Below are positions 37,098 to 45,733 of a stretch of DNA of 64,000 bases, piece by piece. Every line of letters starts with the position of its first letter. Within the stretch, counting starts at the first letter, position 1. Source of the stretch: Campylobacter ureolyticus (GTDB lineage: Bacteria > Campylobacterota > Campylobacteria > Campylobacterales > Campylobacteraceae); the NCBI RefSeq assembly GCF_013372225.1, contig NZ_CP053832.1, positions 1,736,001 to 1,800,000 of the forward strand, written 5' to 3'. A program made the translations under genes and the position numbers. The notes under the pieces are model-generated. The model worked only from the letters and a program-made list of their open reading frames with translations. It ran no database searches and was not told the DNA's origin.

Positions 37098-37961
37098 AAC
37101 TTCTTTTAAGTGATATTTTAATTCATTTAAAGGAAGTGTTGTTTTGTTTTTAAACTGAGATTTAAAAAAAGTTCTTTGTCTTTTTGCAAGCTGAATTGTA
37201 TGTGTAGTAATTAAATCCTCAAGCTTATCTATGGAAATTTCTTTTTTTAAATATTCTTTTGTTTCTTTTAAGCCAATTGAATTTAGTGCTTTTGGCTCTG
37301 AATTATACTTTGAAAAAAGCATTTTTGCTTCATCAATAAGACCATTTTTTATCATATTTTTTGTTCTTAGAGATATTCTTTTATCCAGAATTTCTTTTGG
37401 AGCTGAGATTTCATAAATTTTAAGATTTTCTATAACTGGTGGCAATGTGTTTTTTTCTAAAAAAAGTGATGGAATTTCACCTGTTTTTTGATAAATGCTA
37501 TACCATTTATTGAGTCTATAAGTATCATTTTGACTAAATTTAGATGCAAACTTGGAATCAATTTTCAAGGCAAGGGTGTAAATTTCTAAATTTGATAAAC
37601 CTGATTTTACATCCTCAATCTTTGGAGCAAGTCCATTTAACATAGATTTTAAGTAAAATCCACTTCCGCCAGTTATTATAAGAGGTTTATTTTTATTTTC
37701 AGCAAAATTTTTGGCTTTTTTATACTCATTTATAAAATCACCAACGCTAAAATGTTTATTTGGATAAGTCAAATTTATACCAAAATGTATTACTTTTTCT
37801 AACTCATCGTCACTTGGTTTTGCACTTGCTATATTTATATCTTTATAAATTGAAAGTGAATCAAGACTTAATATAACACAATCATACTCGCTCCCTAGCT
37901 CTATTGCTAAATCACTTTTTCCACTTGCAGTTGGCGCAATAATAGCAAACTCAAAAAACAT
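37065..37961 (-). CDS. miaA: tRNA dimethylallyltransferase MiaA
   Basis: Adds the isopentenyl group to A37 of tRNAs reading UNN codons. The P-loop is [11 protein letters not shown] (about 9-19). The DMAPP/tRNA motif reads [18 protein letters not shown] (about 33-50), where most bacteria have DSMQVYRGMDIGTAKP, and [16 protein letters not shown] (about 97-112) follows. The C-terminal [11 protein letters not shown] aligns with the KRQxTWFR segment. The 298 residues are full length. Its 3' end overlaps convergent nuoN by 33 bases, so transcripts of the two are complementary there. The start codon is followed by the usual hydrophobic first strand. Confidence 0.92.
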   Translation of the reverse strand: MFFEFAIIAPTASGKSDLAIELGSEYDCVILSLDSLSIYKDINIASAKPSDDELEKVIHFGINLTYPNKHFSVGDFINEYKKAKNFAENKNKPLIITGGSGFYLKSMLNGLAPKIEDVKSGLSNLEIYTLALKIDSKFASKFSQNDTYRLNKWYSIYQKTGEIPSLFLEKNTLPPVIENLKIYEISAPKEILDKRISLRTKNMIKNGLIDEAKMLFSKYNSEPKALNSIGLKETKEYLKKEISIDKLEDLITTHTIQLAKRQRTFFKSQFKNKTTLPLNELKYHLKEVLKTAKDGGII

Positions 37962-38046
37962 ATTTCCCCTAATTTGTGCAATTTTTAAAACTAATAATAT
38001 ATATTTTATCTTAAATTAGCTAAAATAAAAACTTTGAAAGGAATTA

Positions 38047-38919
38047 ATGAAAAAATTTAGGCAAGTTTTAGCAGATATTAACGAACTTATTGTTTTTAAG
38101 CACTCAGTTTTTGCTCTACCGTTTATTTTTATAGCTATGATTACGGCTTCAAAACTTCAAAATAACACGATGTGGTTTGGCTGGAGGCTACTTATTTTAG
38201 GAATTTTATGTGCAGTAAGTGCAAGAAGTTTTGCTATGGCTTTTAATAGATATATGGACAAAGACATAGACGAACCAAACCCAAGATGTGCAAATAGACC
38301 AAGTGTTGATGGAAGAATCGGAAAGACAAATTTACTTATTTTCATAGGAGTAAATGCTTTAATTTTTATAGTAGTAGCATATTTTATAAATAGTTTAGCC
38401 TTTTATTTATCATTTCCAATTTTACTTTTTTTAGGTGGATATTCAATTTTTAAAAGATTTTCACAAACCGCTCATATAGTGCTTGGATTTTGTCTAGGGC
38501 TTGCTCCAATTGCAGGAAGTGTGGCAGTTTTAGGAGCTATTCCTCTTTGGGCTATTTTATTATGTTTTGGAGTTGCTTTTTGGGTAGCTGGGTTTGACAT
38601 ACTCTACTCACTTCAAGATATGGAATATGATAAAAAAGCTGGTCTTTATAGTATTCCAGCATGTTATGGAAGTAAGGCAGCTATGTTTATTTCAAGTATT
38701 TTTCACGCAATTACAATTTTATTTTGGTTGCTTTTTTGCATGGCTTCAAATTTGGGATTTTTTGCGTATTTAGGTGTTATAATTTCAGCTGTTATTTTGT
38801 ATAAAGAACATGAGATTGTGAATAAAGACTTTACTAAAATAGACAAAGCATTTTTTACACTAAATGGTTATTTGGGAATAATGTTTTTTTGTTTTATATT
38901 TTTAGATTTGAAGATTTAA
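38047..38919 (+). CDS. UbiA-family prenyltransferase (MqnP/MenA-like)
   Basis: Integral membrane prenyltransferase of 290 residues. The two Asp-rich motifs are NRYMDKDIDEPNPRCANRP (about 67-85) and YSLQDMEYDKKAGLYSIP (about 193-210), which bind the prenyl diphosphate through magnesium. Eight to nine helices can be counted. Campylobacter make menaquinone by the futalosine route, so this is most likely the prenylation enzyme of that pathway (MqnP), often annotated UbiA. That would give the lipid carrier used by complex I and the Mo-reductases here. AAAGGAATT precedes the ATG. Protoheme farnesylation is less likely because the haem O synthase motifs are absent. Confidence 0.82.
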   Translation: MKKFRQVLADINELIVFKHSVFALPFIFIAMITASKLQNNTMWFGWRLLILGILCAVSARSFAMAFNRYMDKDIDEPNPRCANRPSVDGRIGKTNLLIFIGVNALIFIVVAYFINSLAFYLSFPILLFLGGYSIFKRFSQTAHIVLGFCLGLAPIAGSVAVLGAIPLWAILLCFGVAFWVAGFDILYSLQDMEYDKKAGLYSIPACYGSKAAMFISSIFHAITILFWLLFCMASNLGFFAYLGVIISAVILYKEHEIVNKDFTKIDKAFFTLNGYLGIMFFCFIFLDLKI

Positions 38920-38938
38920 AAGCTTGGCATATTTAAAT

Positions 38939-39177
38939 AAAAGTTTCTTAGCCCACTCGCTCACATACAAAAAGTATGCTCGCATCGTGGGACTAAAAAA
39001 CTTTTGCCTAACTGCGCCTATTTTTTAAAATCTATGCTCCGCACTTTTAAAATTTACTAAAATTTTAAAAGTTATAAAAATAGATTTTCAAAAATAGGCG
39101 GTATTATAAAAAACTTTTTGAACTTTCAAGCAAGCGGACTTTGTGTCCGTGACTGCAGGAAGTTTGAAAAGTTTTTT
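38939..39177. other. structured intergenic region with three successive hairpins
   Basis: Three strong dyads follow one another. I: arms 38939-38956 and 38987-39005 enclose an inner CATAC/GTATG hairpin. II: arms 39015-39034 and 39081-39100 pair at 19 of 20 positions and enclose a perfect 13-bp inner stem (39043-39055 with 39060-39072, loop ACTA). III: arms around 39108-39127 and 39159-39177, with inner CGGAC/GTCCG. No protein frame spans them. The design fits a structured RNA, or a decayed non-autonomous repeat; I do not recognise a known family. Confidence 0.6.
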
Positions 39178-39223
39178 AATAAGTTCGTCAAGATTTTAAA
39201 TCTTTTTTAAAAAAGGAGAAAAA

Positions 39224-39517
39224 ATGGATGCTAATAGCATTATTATTTTAGGACTTTGCGTAGTGCTTTTTATAGTGCTAATTTTACTTTATGTAAAAGA
39301 TAGCCAAACAAATAAAAAATTTGATAGATATGATCATATAGTAAATGATAATATGAATGAAATTTTTATCTTAAAAAAAGAGGTTGCAAAACTAAAAGAA
39401 GAACTTGAAATGTTTGATATAGGCATACTTGCTGATGAACTTGATAAACAAATTGATGATAAGATTGAGCCTGTTATTAAGTCTTTGCAAAACATAGATA
39501 AGCTTGTTAATAAATAA
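39224..39517 (+). CDS. small membrane-anchored coiled-coil protein
   Basis: Unknown function, 97 residues. An N-terminal transmembrane helix (about 4-24, SIIILGLCVVLFIVLILLYV) is followed by a cytoplasmic, highly charged helical part with heptad spacing (EIFILKKEVAKLKEELEMF, about 46-64) and a second helix ending DKLVNK. A very good AAGGAG site precedes the ATG. It stands alone between the structured region and moaA. Proteins of this shape often organise membrane complexes, but nothing in the sequence names a partner. Confidence 0.75.
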   Translation: MDANSIIILGLCVVLFIVLILLYVKDSQTNKKFDRYDHIVNDNMNEIFILKKEVAKLKEELEMFDIGILADELDKQIDDKIEPVIKSLQNIDKLVNK

Positions 39518-39549
39518 ATTTTATTTGTGCTAAATTTAAAAAAATCTTT

Positions 39550-39555
39550 TATAAT
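39550..39555 (+). promoter_or_regulatory. candidate -10 box of moaA
   Basis: TATAAT preceded by a T-rich run, 19 bases before the moaA ATG, with AAAGGA between. This matches the usual Campylobacter promoter form, where the -10 dominates. Confidence 0.55.
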
Positions 39556-39573
39556 CTAATAAAAGGATAAAAG

Positions 39574-40545
39574 ATGTTAATAGATGGGCATGGAAGAATT
39601 GTTGATTATTTAAGAGTTTCTGTTACTGAAAGATGTAATTTTAGGTGCAAATACTGTATGCCAAATAAACCATTTGAATGGGTACCGCATGAAAAAATTT
39701 TAAGCTTTGAAGAGTTATTTTTATTTATAAAAGTTGCAATTGATGAGGGTGTTAAAAAAATAAGAATAACAGGCGGAGAACCTTTAGTTAGAAAAGATAC
39801 TGATAAGTTTATAAAAATGATAAGTGATTATGCCCCAAATATTGACTTAGCAATGACTACAAATGGATACTTCTTAAAAGATTTTGCCAAAAAACTAAAA
39901 GATAGCGGACTAAAAAGAATTAATATGTCCCTTGATACCTTGAACAAGGAAAAAGCTTTTAAATTAACTGGAAAGAATGTACTTGAAAAAGTTGTAAGCG
40001 GCTTTGAGGAGGCCCTAAATGCTGGACTTAAAGTCAAATTAAATTGTGTGGCTTTAAAAAATTTTAACGATGATGAACTTGTGAGTCTTTTAGAATTTGC
40101 TAAAAATCATGGATGTGAAATTAGATTTATCGAATATATGGAAAATATCCATGCAAAAAACTTTTTAAAAAGTCTTAAAAAAGATGAAATCTTAACTATT
40201 CTATCAAGCAAATTTAAATTCAAAGAAAGTGTTAAAAAACTAAACTCTCCAGCTACCCTTTTTGAATTAGAAGATGGATATAGATTTGGAATAATTGATC
40301 CACATAAGCACGATTTTTGCAATACTTGCAATAGAATTAGGCTAAGTGCAGAAGGGCTTTTAATACCTTGTTTGTATTTTGAAGATGCACTAAGCATAAA
40401 AGAAGCTGTTAGAAACGGTGACATTATAAAAGCAAGTGAAATTTTAAGAGAGGTTTTAAAAAATAAACCTGAAAAAAATAGATGGGAAAACAGCATAAAT
40501 CAAAATGAAATTTCAAGTAGAGCTTTTTATAAAACTGGTGGCTAA
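39574..40545 (+). CDS. moaA: GTP 3',8-cyclase MoaA
   Basis: First enzyme of molybdenum cofactor synthesis: radical-SAM cyclisation of GTP. The N-terminal [4Fe-4S] motif is C21-x3-C25-x2-C28 in [12 protein letters not shown]. The second, GTP-binding cluster has C249, C252 and C266 in [21 protein letters not shown]. At 323 residues it is full length, although the last residues lack the usual terminal GG exactly at the end (they read TGG, then stop). The two Mo-reductases in this window need its product. The next gene starts 40 bases later, so co-transcription with queE is likely. Confidence 0.94.
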   Translation: MLIDGHGRIVDYLRVSVTERCNFRCKYCMPNKPFEWVPHEKILSFEELFLFIKVAIDEGVKKIRITGGEPLVRKDTDKFIKMISDYAPNIDLAMTTNGYFLKDFAKKLKDSGLKRINMSLDTLNKEKAFKLTGKNVLEKVVSGFEEALNAGLKVKLNCVALKNFNDDELVSLLEFAKNHGCEIRFIEYMENIHAKNFLKSLKKDEILTILSSKFKFKESVKKLNSPATLFELEDGYRFGIIDPHKHDFCNTCNRIRLSAEGLLIPCLYFEDALSIKEAVRNGDIIKASEILREVLKNKPEKNRWENSINQNEISSRAFYKTGG

Positions 40546-40584
40546 AATATGAATAAAGTTTTTTATATTTAGAGTAAAAGTTAA

Positions 40585-41337
40585 ATGTCTTTAAATCTAG
40601 TTGAAGTATTTCACAGTATCCAAGGCGAGGGAAAATATACTGGTACAAATGCTATTTTCTTTCGTTTTGCTGGGTGTAATTTAAAATGTCCGGGCTTTAA
40701 TGTAGTTAAAATTTCTCCAAAAACAGGGGAAATTTTAAAAGGGTGTGATACAATCAAAGCTGTTTTTACAAGTCATTTTAATTATGAAAAAATTGAATGC
40801 ACAAAAACTCTTTTATCAAAAATTCCAAATTTAAATTATAAGCCAGCTATCATAATAACAGGCGGTGAGCCACTAATTCATCATAAAAATCCCATTTTTT
40901 ATGATTTTATTAGCGAAATTTTACATCAAGGCTATGAAGTTCATTTTGAAACAAATGGAACGATTGAGATTGATTTTAAGAAATTTCCTCTTTATAAAAA
41001 CTGCATTTATGCAATTTCCATAAAACTTTCAATCTCAGGCGAAACAAAAGATAAAAGGCTAAATTTTAAAGCTTTAAATTTATTAAAACAAAACACAAAA
41101 GAGTGCTTTTATAAATTTGTAATAAGTCCTAGCTTTAATCCAAATGATGAAATTTGTGAGATTTTAAACGCTATTAAAGACGCTAAAAAAAGCGATGTTT
41201 TTTGTATGCCACTAGCTAAAAACATAGATGAACTTAAAAAAAATGCTAAATTTGTATTTAATTTCTGTCTTGAAAACGGCTATAATTATACAGATAGAGT
41301 TCATATTAGAATATTTAACGATAAAGAGGGTATATGA
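40585..41337 (+). CDS. queE: 7-carboxy-7-deazaguanine synthase QueE, altered Cys spacing
   Basis: Radical-SAM ring contraction of carboxy-tetrahydropterin on the way to queuosine. The family start VFHSIQGEGKYTGTNAIFFRFAGCNLKC is clear. Canonical QueE has C-x3-C-x2-C-D-T; here C31 and C35 are followed by PGF, and the cysteine before the conserved DT is C54 (KGCDT), giving C-x3-C-x18-C. The SAM motif IITGGEPL is at about 91-98. At 250 residues it is slightly longer than usual, partly through that insert. It overlaps queD by four bases. FolE and QueD in this window complete the first part of the pathway; QueC is not seen. Confidence 0.88.
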   Translation: MSLNLVEVFHSIQGEGKYTGTNAIFFRFAGCNLKCPGFNVVKISPKTGEILKGCDTIKAVFTSHFNYEKIECTKTLLSKIPNLNYKPAIIITGGEPLIHHKNPIFYDFISEILHQGYEVHFETNGTIEIDFKKFPLYKNCIYAISIKLSISGETKDKRLNFKALNLLKQNTKECFYKFVISPSFNPNDEICEILNAIKDAKKSDVFCMPLAKNIDELKKNAKFVFNFCLENGYNYTDRVHIRIFNDKEGI

Positions 41338-41915
41338 TAATAAGAAAAATTTATGACTTTGAAAATGCACATATTGTAAGATTTTGCTCTTCGAAGCGTT
41401 GCAGAACTAGTATTCACGGACACTCATATAGGTGTGAAGTAATGCTTAGCTCAAATTTTTTAGACAATGCTGGAATGGTATATGATTTTGGATTAATGAA
41501 ACAAGGTATAAAAGTAATAATTGATAGTTTTGACCATGCTACAACACTTTTTTCAGGCGATAGCGATGAATATAAAAATGATATTAAAAAACACTCAAAA
41601 AGATGGATAGAAATTCCACAAAACCCAAGCGCAGAGCAGTTTTGTAGAGTTTTTTTTATTTTAATTGACAGACTTTTAAGTCTTACAAACATGAACAATA
41701 ATGAAAAAAATGTCACACTTTATAGTATTATAGTTCATGAAACAGCCACTGGATATGCACAATGCTTTAGAGATGATGCATACAATGAAAATATGGGAAA
41801 AATAGAGCTTAAAGATATAAAATTTAGTCCTGAAATTTTAGCTGATTTAGATGATAAAGAATTTTTTACAAAACTTAAAAATGGCATTAAGTTTAATTTT
41901 TTAAAAGATTGCTAA
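41334..41915 (+). CDS. queD: 6-carboxy-tetrahydropterin synthase QueD
   Basis: Zinc enzyme converting dihydroneopterin triphosphate to 6-carboxy-tetrahydropterin. Ligands and catalytic residues appear in order: H13 (FENAHIV), the catalytic-type cysteine in CSSKRCRTSIHGHSYRCEV with H-x-H, DHATTLF (about 68-74) and HETATGYAQC near the C-terminus. At 193 residues it is longer than the 120-residue E. coli enzyme because of an insert at about 76-120. It overlaps queE by four bases, and the following membrane-protein gene abuts its stop. Confidence 0.9.
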   Translation: MIIRKIYDFENAHIVRFCSSKRCRTSIHGHSYRCEVMLSSNFLDNAGMVYDFGLMKQGIKVIIDSFDHATTLFSGDSDEYKNDIKKHSKRWIEIPQNPSAEQFCRVFFILIDRLLSLTNMNNNEKNVTLYSIIVHETATGYAQCFRDDAYNENMGKIELKDIKFSPEILADLDDKEFFTKLKNGIKFNFLKDC

Positions 41916-42311
41916 ATGATAGAATTTTATGATTTAAGTCTTGCTTTACATAGTTTTTTTTCAAAGTTTTTTATAGTTTTAAGCTTGATTTTTTTGATTT
42001 TGATTTTTTCTAACTCGCAAAATGGTATTAAATTTCATAAAAGAATAAGATTTTTTATACCGCTTTATAGTTTTAGTCTTTCAGCTTTAATTTTTACAGG
42101 CATTATAATGTTGCCTGTTATTAATTTTCACATAAGCTTTAAGGTTTTTTTGATGATTTTAGCTAGTATTATTTTTCCAGCATTTATTGGCATTAGTTTT
42201 AAAGCCTTAAAAAAAGGATATTACACAAAAAATTATGAAAATTTTAAGAAAAAAGCTAAAATTTTAGTTAGCATAATTTTAACAATTACACTTATTTTGG
42301 AGGTTTTATAA
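41916..42311 (+). CDS. uncharacterised four-helix membrane protein
   Basis: Not recognised. The 131 residues contain four hydrophobic helices at about 18-32, 49-67, 73-92 and 110-130, with a basic loop between helices 3 and 4 (KALKKGYYTKNYENFKKKAK). It abuts queD directly and is followed without spacing by rsmE, so it is part of a longer operon. There are no cysteines or histidine pairs suggesting metal or haem. I remember a similar small membrane protein next to rsmE in C. jejuni but no function for it. Confidence 0.7.
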   Translation: MIEFYDLSLALHSFFSKFFIVLSLIFLILIFSNSQNGIKFHKRIRFFIPLYSFSLSALIFTGIIMLPVINFHISFKVFLMILASIIFPAFIGISFKALKKGYYTKNYENFKKKAKILVSIILTITLILEVL

Positions 42312-42962
42312 ATGGTTTTTTTATATGATAAAAATGCCGGAGATGAGCTTTTAAAGATAAATGACTTTAAACATCTAAAAGCTAGACGCGTTCAGGAAAA
42401 TCAAAGAATTGATATAAGAAATTTGAAAGATAATTATAATTATATTTATGAAATAACAGAAATTTCAAAAAAAGAAATCTCTTTAGAGCTTGTTTTTAAA
42501 CATTCCCTGCCAAAAGATGAACTTTTTTTAAGTATTGCATGGGCAGTTGTAGATCCTATAGTTATAGAAAAAACTCTTCCAACTTTAAATGAAATCGGAG
42601 TTAAAAAGATATTTTTTGTCTATACTGAGTTCTCGCAAAAAAATTTTAAACTTGATTTAGGAAGATTTGAAAGAATTTTGATAAACTCATCACAACAATG
42701 TGGGCGAAACTCTATAATAAAGTTTGAAATTTACAGTAGTTTTGATGAGTTTTTAACTAAATTTAACAACATTGCGTTGGTAGATTTTGGTGGCGAAAAA
42801 ATCCAAAATTTAAATAAAGATAAAATTTATTTTATAGGGCCTGAGGGTGGATTTAGTGAGAATGAAAGATTAAAAGTTAAAGATAAGATTGGACTAAACT
42901 CACCTTTTATTTTAAAATCAAATAGTGCTGTCGTAGGAATTGCATCAAAAATTTTACTTTAA
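42312..42962 (+). CDS. rsmE: 16S rRNA m3U1498 methyltransferase RsmE
   Basis: SPOUT-class methyltransferase acting on U1498 of 16S rRNA. The C-terminal knot motifs are [19 protein letters not shown] (about 174-192) and [16 protein letters not shown] at the end, in which LR.ETA is replaced by LKSNSAV. The N-terminal PUA-like part begins [26 protein letters not shown]. At 216 residues it is somewhat short but complete. It starts directly after the membrane-protein gene and precedes rpmE, rsmI and trmH, forming a ribosome-maturation cluster. Confidence 0.88.
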   Translation: MVFLYDKNAGDELLKINDFKHLKARRVQENQRIDIRNLKDNYNYIYEITEISKKEISLELVFKHSLPKDELFLSIAWAVVDPIVIEKTLPTLNEIGVKKIFFVYTEFSQKNFKLDLGRFERILINSSQQCGRNSIIKFEIYSSFDEFLTKFNNIALVDFGGEKIQNLNKDKIYFIGPEGGFSENERLKVKDKIGLNSPFILKSNSAVVGIASKILL

Positions 42963-43042
42963 ATTTGATTTTTTATATTTTTTATAGTAAAATGCAAACT
43001 TATTCTAAATTCAAAACCAAAAAATATAAAAAGGAAAATTTT

Positions 43043-43243
43043 ATGAAAAAAGATATTCATCCAGACTATATGGATTGCACTGTAACTTGTGCTTGTGGAA
43101 ATGTTTTTGAAACAAAGTCAAACAAAAAAGAGCTAAGAGTTGATATCTGTTCAAAATGTCATCCATTTTTTACAGGAAGTGAAAAAATCGTAGATTCAGC
43201 AGGTAGAGTCGATAAATTTAAGAAAAAATACGGTATGAAATAA
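43043..43243 (+). CDS. rpmE: 50S ribosomal protein L31, zinc-binding form
   Basis: 66-residue L31 with the zinc ligands CAC (about 16-18) and CSKC (about 36-39), so it is the Zn-containing C+ type and not the zinc-independent YkgM type. I start at the ATG at 43043 because AAGGAAAA lies just upstream and the protein begins [16 protein letters not shown] as in homologues; the 26 extra codons upstream are not conserved. The stop is followed directly by the rsmI start. Confidence 0.95.
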   Translation: MKKDIHPDYMDCTVTCACGNVFETKSNKKELRVDICSKCHPFFTGSEKIVDSAGRVDKFKKKYGMK

Positions 43244-44056
43244 TTGCTTTATTTTATTCCTACACCAATAGGAAATTTATCTGATGTATCCTTGCATATT
43301 TTAGAAGTTTTAGCCAAATGCGAAGTTATTTTTTGCGAGGATACAAGAGTTACTAAAAAATTTTTAAACCTACTCCAAACTCGCTATTCTTTAAAGCTAA
43401 AAGATGTATCTTTTTACTCACTCCATTCACACAATGAAGATGAAATTTTAAAAAATATTGATTTAAGTATTTTTAAAAAAATATGTGCATATATGAGCGA
43501 TGCTGGAATGCCATGCATTAGCGATCCTGGAAATAGCTTAGTTAAATTTGCTCAAAAAAATAAAGTCGAATATGAAGTTTTAAGTGGCTCAAATGCCTTA
43601 ATTTTGGCAGCTGTTGCAAGTGGGTTAGTAGAAAAAGAGTTTAGCTTTTTAGGTTTTTTACCAAACAAAGGCGATGAGAGAAAAGTAGCTATACAAAATG
43701 CTTTAAATTTACCCTATCCAGTGATAATTTATGAATCCCCGAAGAGGATTTTAAATTTAATAAAAACTATTTCAGGCCTAGACCCACAAAGAAAAATTTT
43801 TATCATAAAAGAAGCAACTAAAAAATTTGAAACAAAATATTTTGATAAAGCTATAAATTTAGCTCAAATTTTAGAAAATGAAAATTTAAATGGTGAGTTT
43901 TGCTTAGTGATAGACAAAAGTAAAAATACAAAGTTTGAAACCATTTTAGAAAGTGATATTTTAGATCTTGATATACCACCCAAACCAAAATCAAAACTTT
44001 TATCAAAAATTACAGGAATAAACCAAAAAAAAATTTATAAAAATTTAATAAAATAA
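43244..44056 (+). CDS. rsmI: 16S rRNA C1402 2'-O-methyltransferase RsmI
   Basis: Tetrapyrrole-methylase-fold enzyme that methylates the ribose of C1402. The start is a TTG immediately after the rpmE stop, giving the typical N-terminus MLYFIPTPIGNLSD. Further signatures are FCEDTRVTKKFL (about 30-41), MSDAGMPCISDPGNSLVK (about 85-102) and the YESPKRI motif. It has 270 residues. No strong ribosome site is visible, so it probably depends on coupling to rpmE. The Lys-rich end replaces the longer C-terminal domain of E. coli RsmI. Confidence 0.92.
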   Translation: MLYFIPTPIGNLSDVSLHILEVLAKCEVIFCEDTRVTKKFLNLLQTRYSLKLKDVSFYSLHSHNEDEILKNIDLSIFKKICAYMSDAGMPCISDPGNSLVKFAQKNKVEYEVLSGSNALILAAVASGLVEKEFSFLGFLPNKGDERKVAIQNALNLPYPVIIYESPKRILNLIKTISGLDPQRKIFIIKEATKKFETKYFDKAINLAQILENENLNGEFCLVIDKSKNTKFETILESDILDLDIPPKPKSKLLSKITGINQKKIYKNLIK

Positions 44057-44091
44057 GCTATTTTTTAAGCCTCTTTTGATATTATTTTAAA

Positions 44092-44772
44092 ATGATAATT
44101 TATGGAAAACAGCTATTTTTACATCTGTTAAAAAACCACAAAGATGAGTTTTTAAAGATTTTTCTTGCCAAAGAGTGCGATAAGGCTTTATTTAGGGAGA
44201 TTTCAAAGCTTAATATAAAAATAGAAAAACTTGACTTTAAAAAAGCTCAAGCCCTAGCAAGAGGTGGCAATCATCAAGGTTTTTTAGCTGAAGTTAAAGA
44301 TTATAAGTTTAGTGAATTTAAAGATTTAGAATCTAAGAATTTTTTGGCAGTTTTATATAATCTAAGTGATGTTGGAAACATAGGCGCGATAGTTCGCTCA
44401 GCTTATGCACTTGGAGTTGATGGTGTAATTATCGTAACCAAAAGTTTAGCAATAGAGGGTATTATTAGATCTAGCAGTGGTGCTGCGTATGAAATACCAA
44501 TTTGTAAATTCGAAGATGGGCTAACTCTTTTAAATGAGTTAAAGCAAGTTGGTTTTAAAATTTACGCATCAGATGCAAAAGGTAAAAATTTAAAAGAATT
44601 TGCTAGTAAAAAAGTGCTTGTAATGGGAAGTGAGGGCGAGGGAATTCCAAATAAGGCCATTCAAAAATGCGATGAATTAATCGGCATAAAAATGAGAAAT
44701 AACTGGGATTCTTTAAATGTTAATGCAGCATTTGCAATATTTTGTGACAGGATGACAAATGGACAACAATAA
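44092..44772 (+). CDS. rlmB: TrmH/RlmB-family rRNA 2'-O-methyltransferase
   Basis: SPOUT methyltransferase of 226 residues. The N-terminal RNA-binding L30e-like domain (about 1-70) begins IYGKQLFLHLLKNH. The catalytic knot carries LYNLSDVGNIGAIVRSAYALGVDGVII (about 88-114, the N-x-R motif), MGSEGEGIP (about 182-190) and the final IGIKMRNNWDSLNVNAAFAIF. Most probably it makes Gm2251 in 23S rRNA, though substrate in this family is hard to tell from sequence. The last 14 bases overlap the following gene. Confidence 0.85.
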   Translation: MIIYGKQLFLHLLKNHKDEFLKIFLAKECDKALFREISKLNIKIEKLDFKKAQALARGGNHQGFLAEVKDYKFSEFKDLESKNFLAVLYNLSDVGNIGAIVRSAYALGVDGVIIVTKSLAIEGIIRSSSGAAYEIPICKFEDGLTLLNELKQVGFKIYASDAKGKNLKEFASKKVLVMGSEGEGIPNKAIQKCDELIGIKMRNNWDSLNVNAAFAIFCDRMTNGQQ

Positions 44773-45733
44773 AAATAACGCTTTAGAAAAATTAGAAAGT
44801 ATTGGAATCAACGAAATAGCCAAAACAACGCATATTGAAGTTGATTATATAAGATGGATTTTACAAAAAGATTTTGACTCATTAAAAGAAACAAATGTAA
44901 AAGCATATATAAAGATACTTGAAAGAGAATACGAGGTTGATTTGCAGCCTTGGCTTGATGAGTTTAACGCAAACAACATAGAAGATTTAACCATAAAAAA
45001 AGAGACTAAATTTAATAACCCCTTAAAACAAAAAGTTGCAATAACAGAGCATAAAAAACTTCCTAAATTTTTATTTTGGCTAGTGTTACTTGTTATCATT
45101 GTTTGGGTTATTTTTAACTTTAAGCTTTACGAAATAGATAAGTTTTTAAATTTTAAAGACAATAAAACAGAAGTATATTCAACAAATTCTACAATGATAG
45201 ATGAAACAAACTTAAAGCTTGAAAAAACAGGAATTGAAATTTTAAATCTTAATAACAAAACACCGGAGTTTAGCCTTAAAGAAACAGATTCTAACAACGA
45301 AGAAAATTTAGAAGAAGTAGCTGATGAAAATGAGAGTTTAAATGCCCTTGAAAAACTTACTCTATTAAACGAAGATGAGAATTTAAGCAATGAAAATTTA
45401 AGTAGTGAGAATTTGACTGATAAAGAACCTTTAAATGAAAATTTAGCAAAAGATCAAAAACAAGGCATAAACCCAACTGAGAAAATTTGGATAGGCATAA
45501 TTGATTTAAAAACTGGTTCAAAAACCACAAAAACAACAGATAAATTCTTTGAATTTGATCTCAATAAAGATCAACTTATTCTAACAGGACACGGACTTTT
45601 TACACTAAACACAAAAGAAAAAGAAGAAAAATTTAATGATAAAAACCCACATAGATTTCTAATAAAAAAAGGCGATGTAAACGCGATAAGCTATGATGAG
45701 TTCTTAAAGCTAAATAAGGGCAAAGCGTGGTAA
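44759..45733 (+). CDS. RodZ-like membrane protein with N-terminal helix-turn-helix
   Basis: Single-pass protein of 324 residues. Residues 1-65 form an HTH_25-like region of the RodZ type (LESIGINEIAKTTHIEVDYIRWILQKDF...). A transmembrane helix is at about 104-122 (FLFWLVLLVIIVWVIFNF). The periplasmic part has a low-complexity Asn/Glu/Leu stretch with ENLS-like repeats (about 188-230), then a compact beta domain containing WIGIIDLKTGSKTTKTTDKF. This order matches RodZ, the MreB-membrane linker, but similarity is mostly architectural. It overlaps trmH/rlmB by 14 bases and the next gene by seven. Confidence 0.65.
   Translation: MDNNKNNALEKLESIGINEIAKTTHIEVDYIRWILQKDFDSLKETNVKAYIKILEREYEVDLQPWLDEFNANNIEDLTIKKETKFNNPLKQKVAITEHKKLPKFLFWLVLLVIIVWVIFNFKLYEIDKFLNFKDNKTEVYSTNSTMIDETNLKLEKTGIEILNLNNKTPEFSLKETDSNNEENLEEVADENESLNALEKLTLLNEDENLSNENLSSENLTDKEPLNENLAKDQKQGINPTEKIWIGIIDLKTGSKTTKTTDKFFEFDLNKDQLILTGHGLFTLNTKEKEEKFNDKNPHRFLIKKGDVNAISYDEFLKLNKGKAW

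Noticed and set aside
42965-43042. Extended N-terminus for ribosomal protein L31
   Set aside because: Homologues begin with MK(K)xIHP; the upstream codons are A+T-rich and the ribosome site lies directly before 43043.
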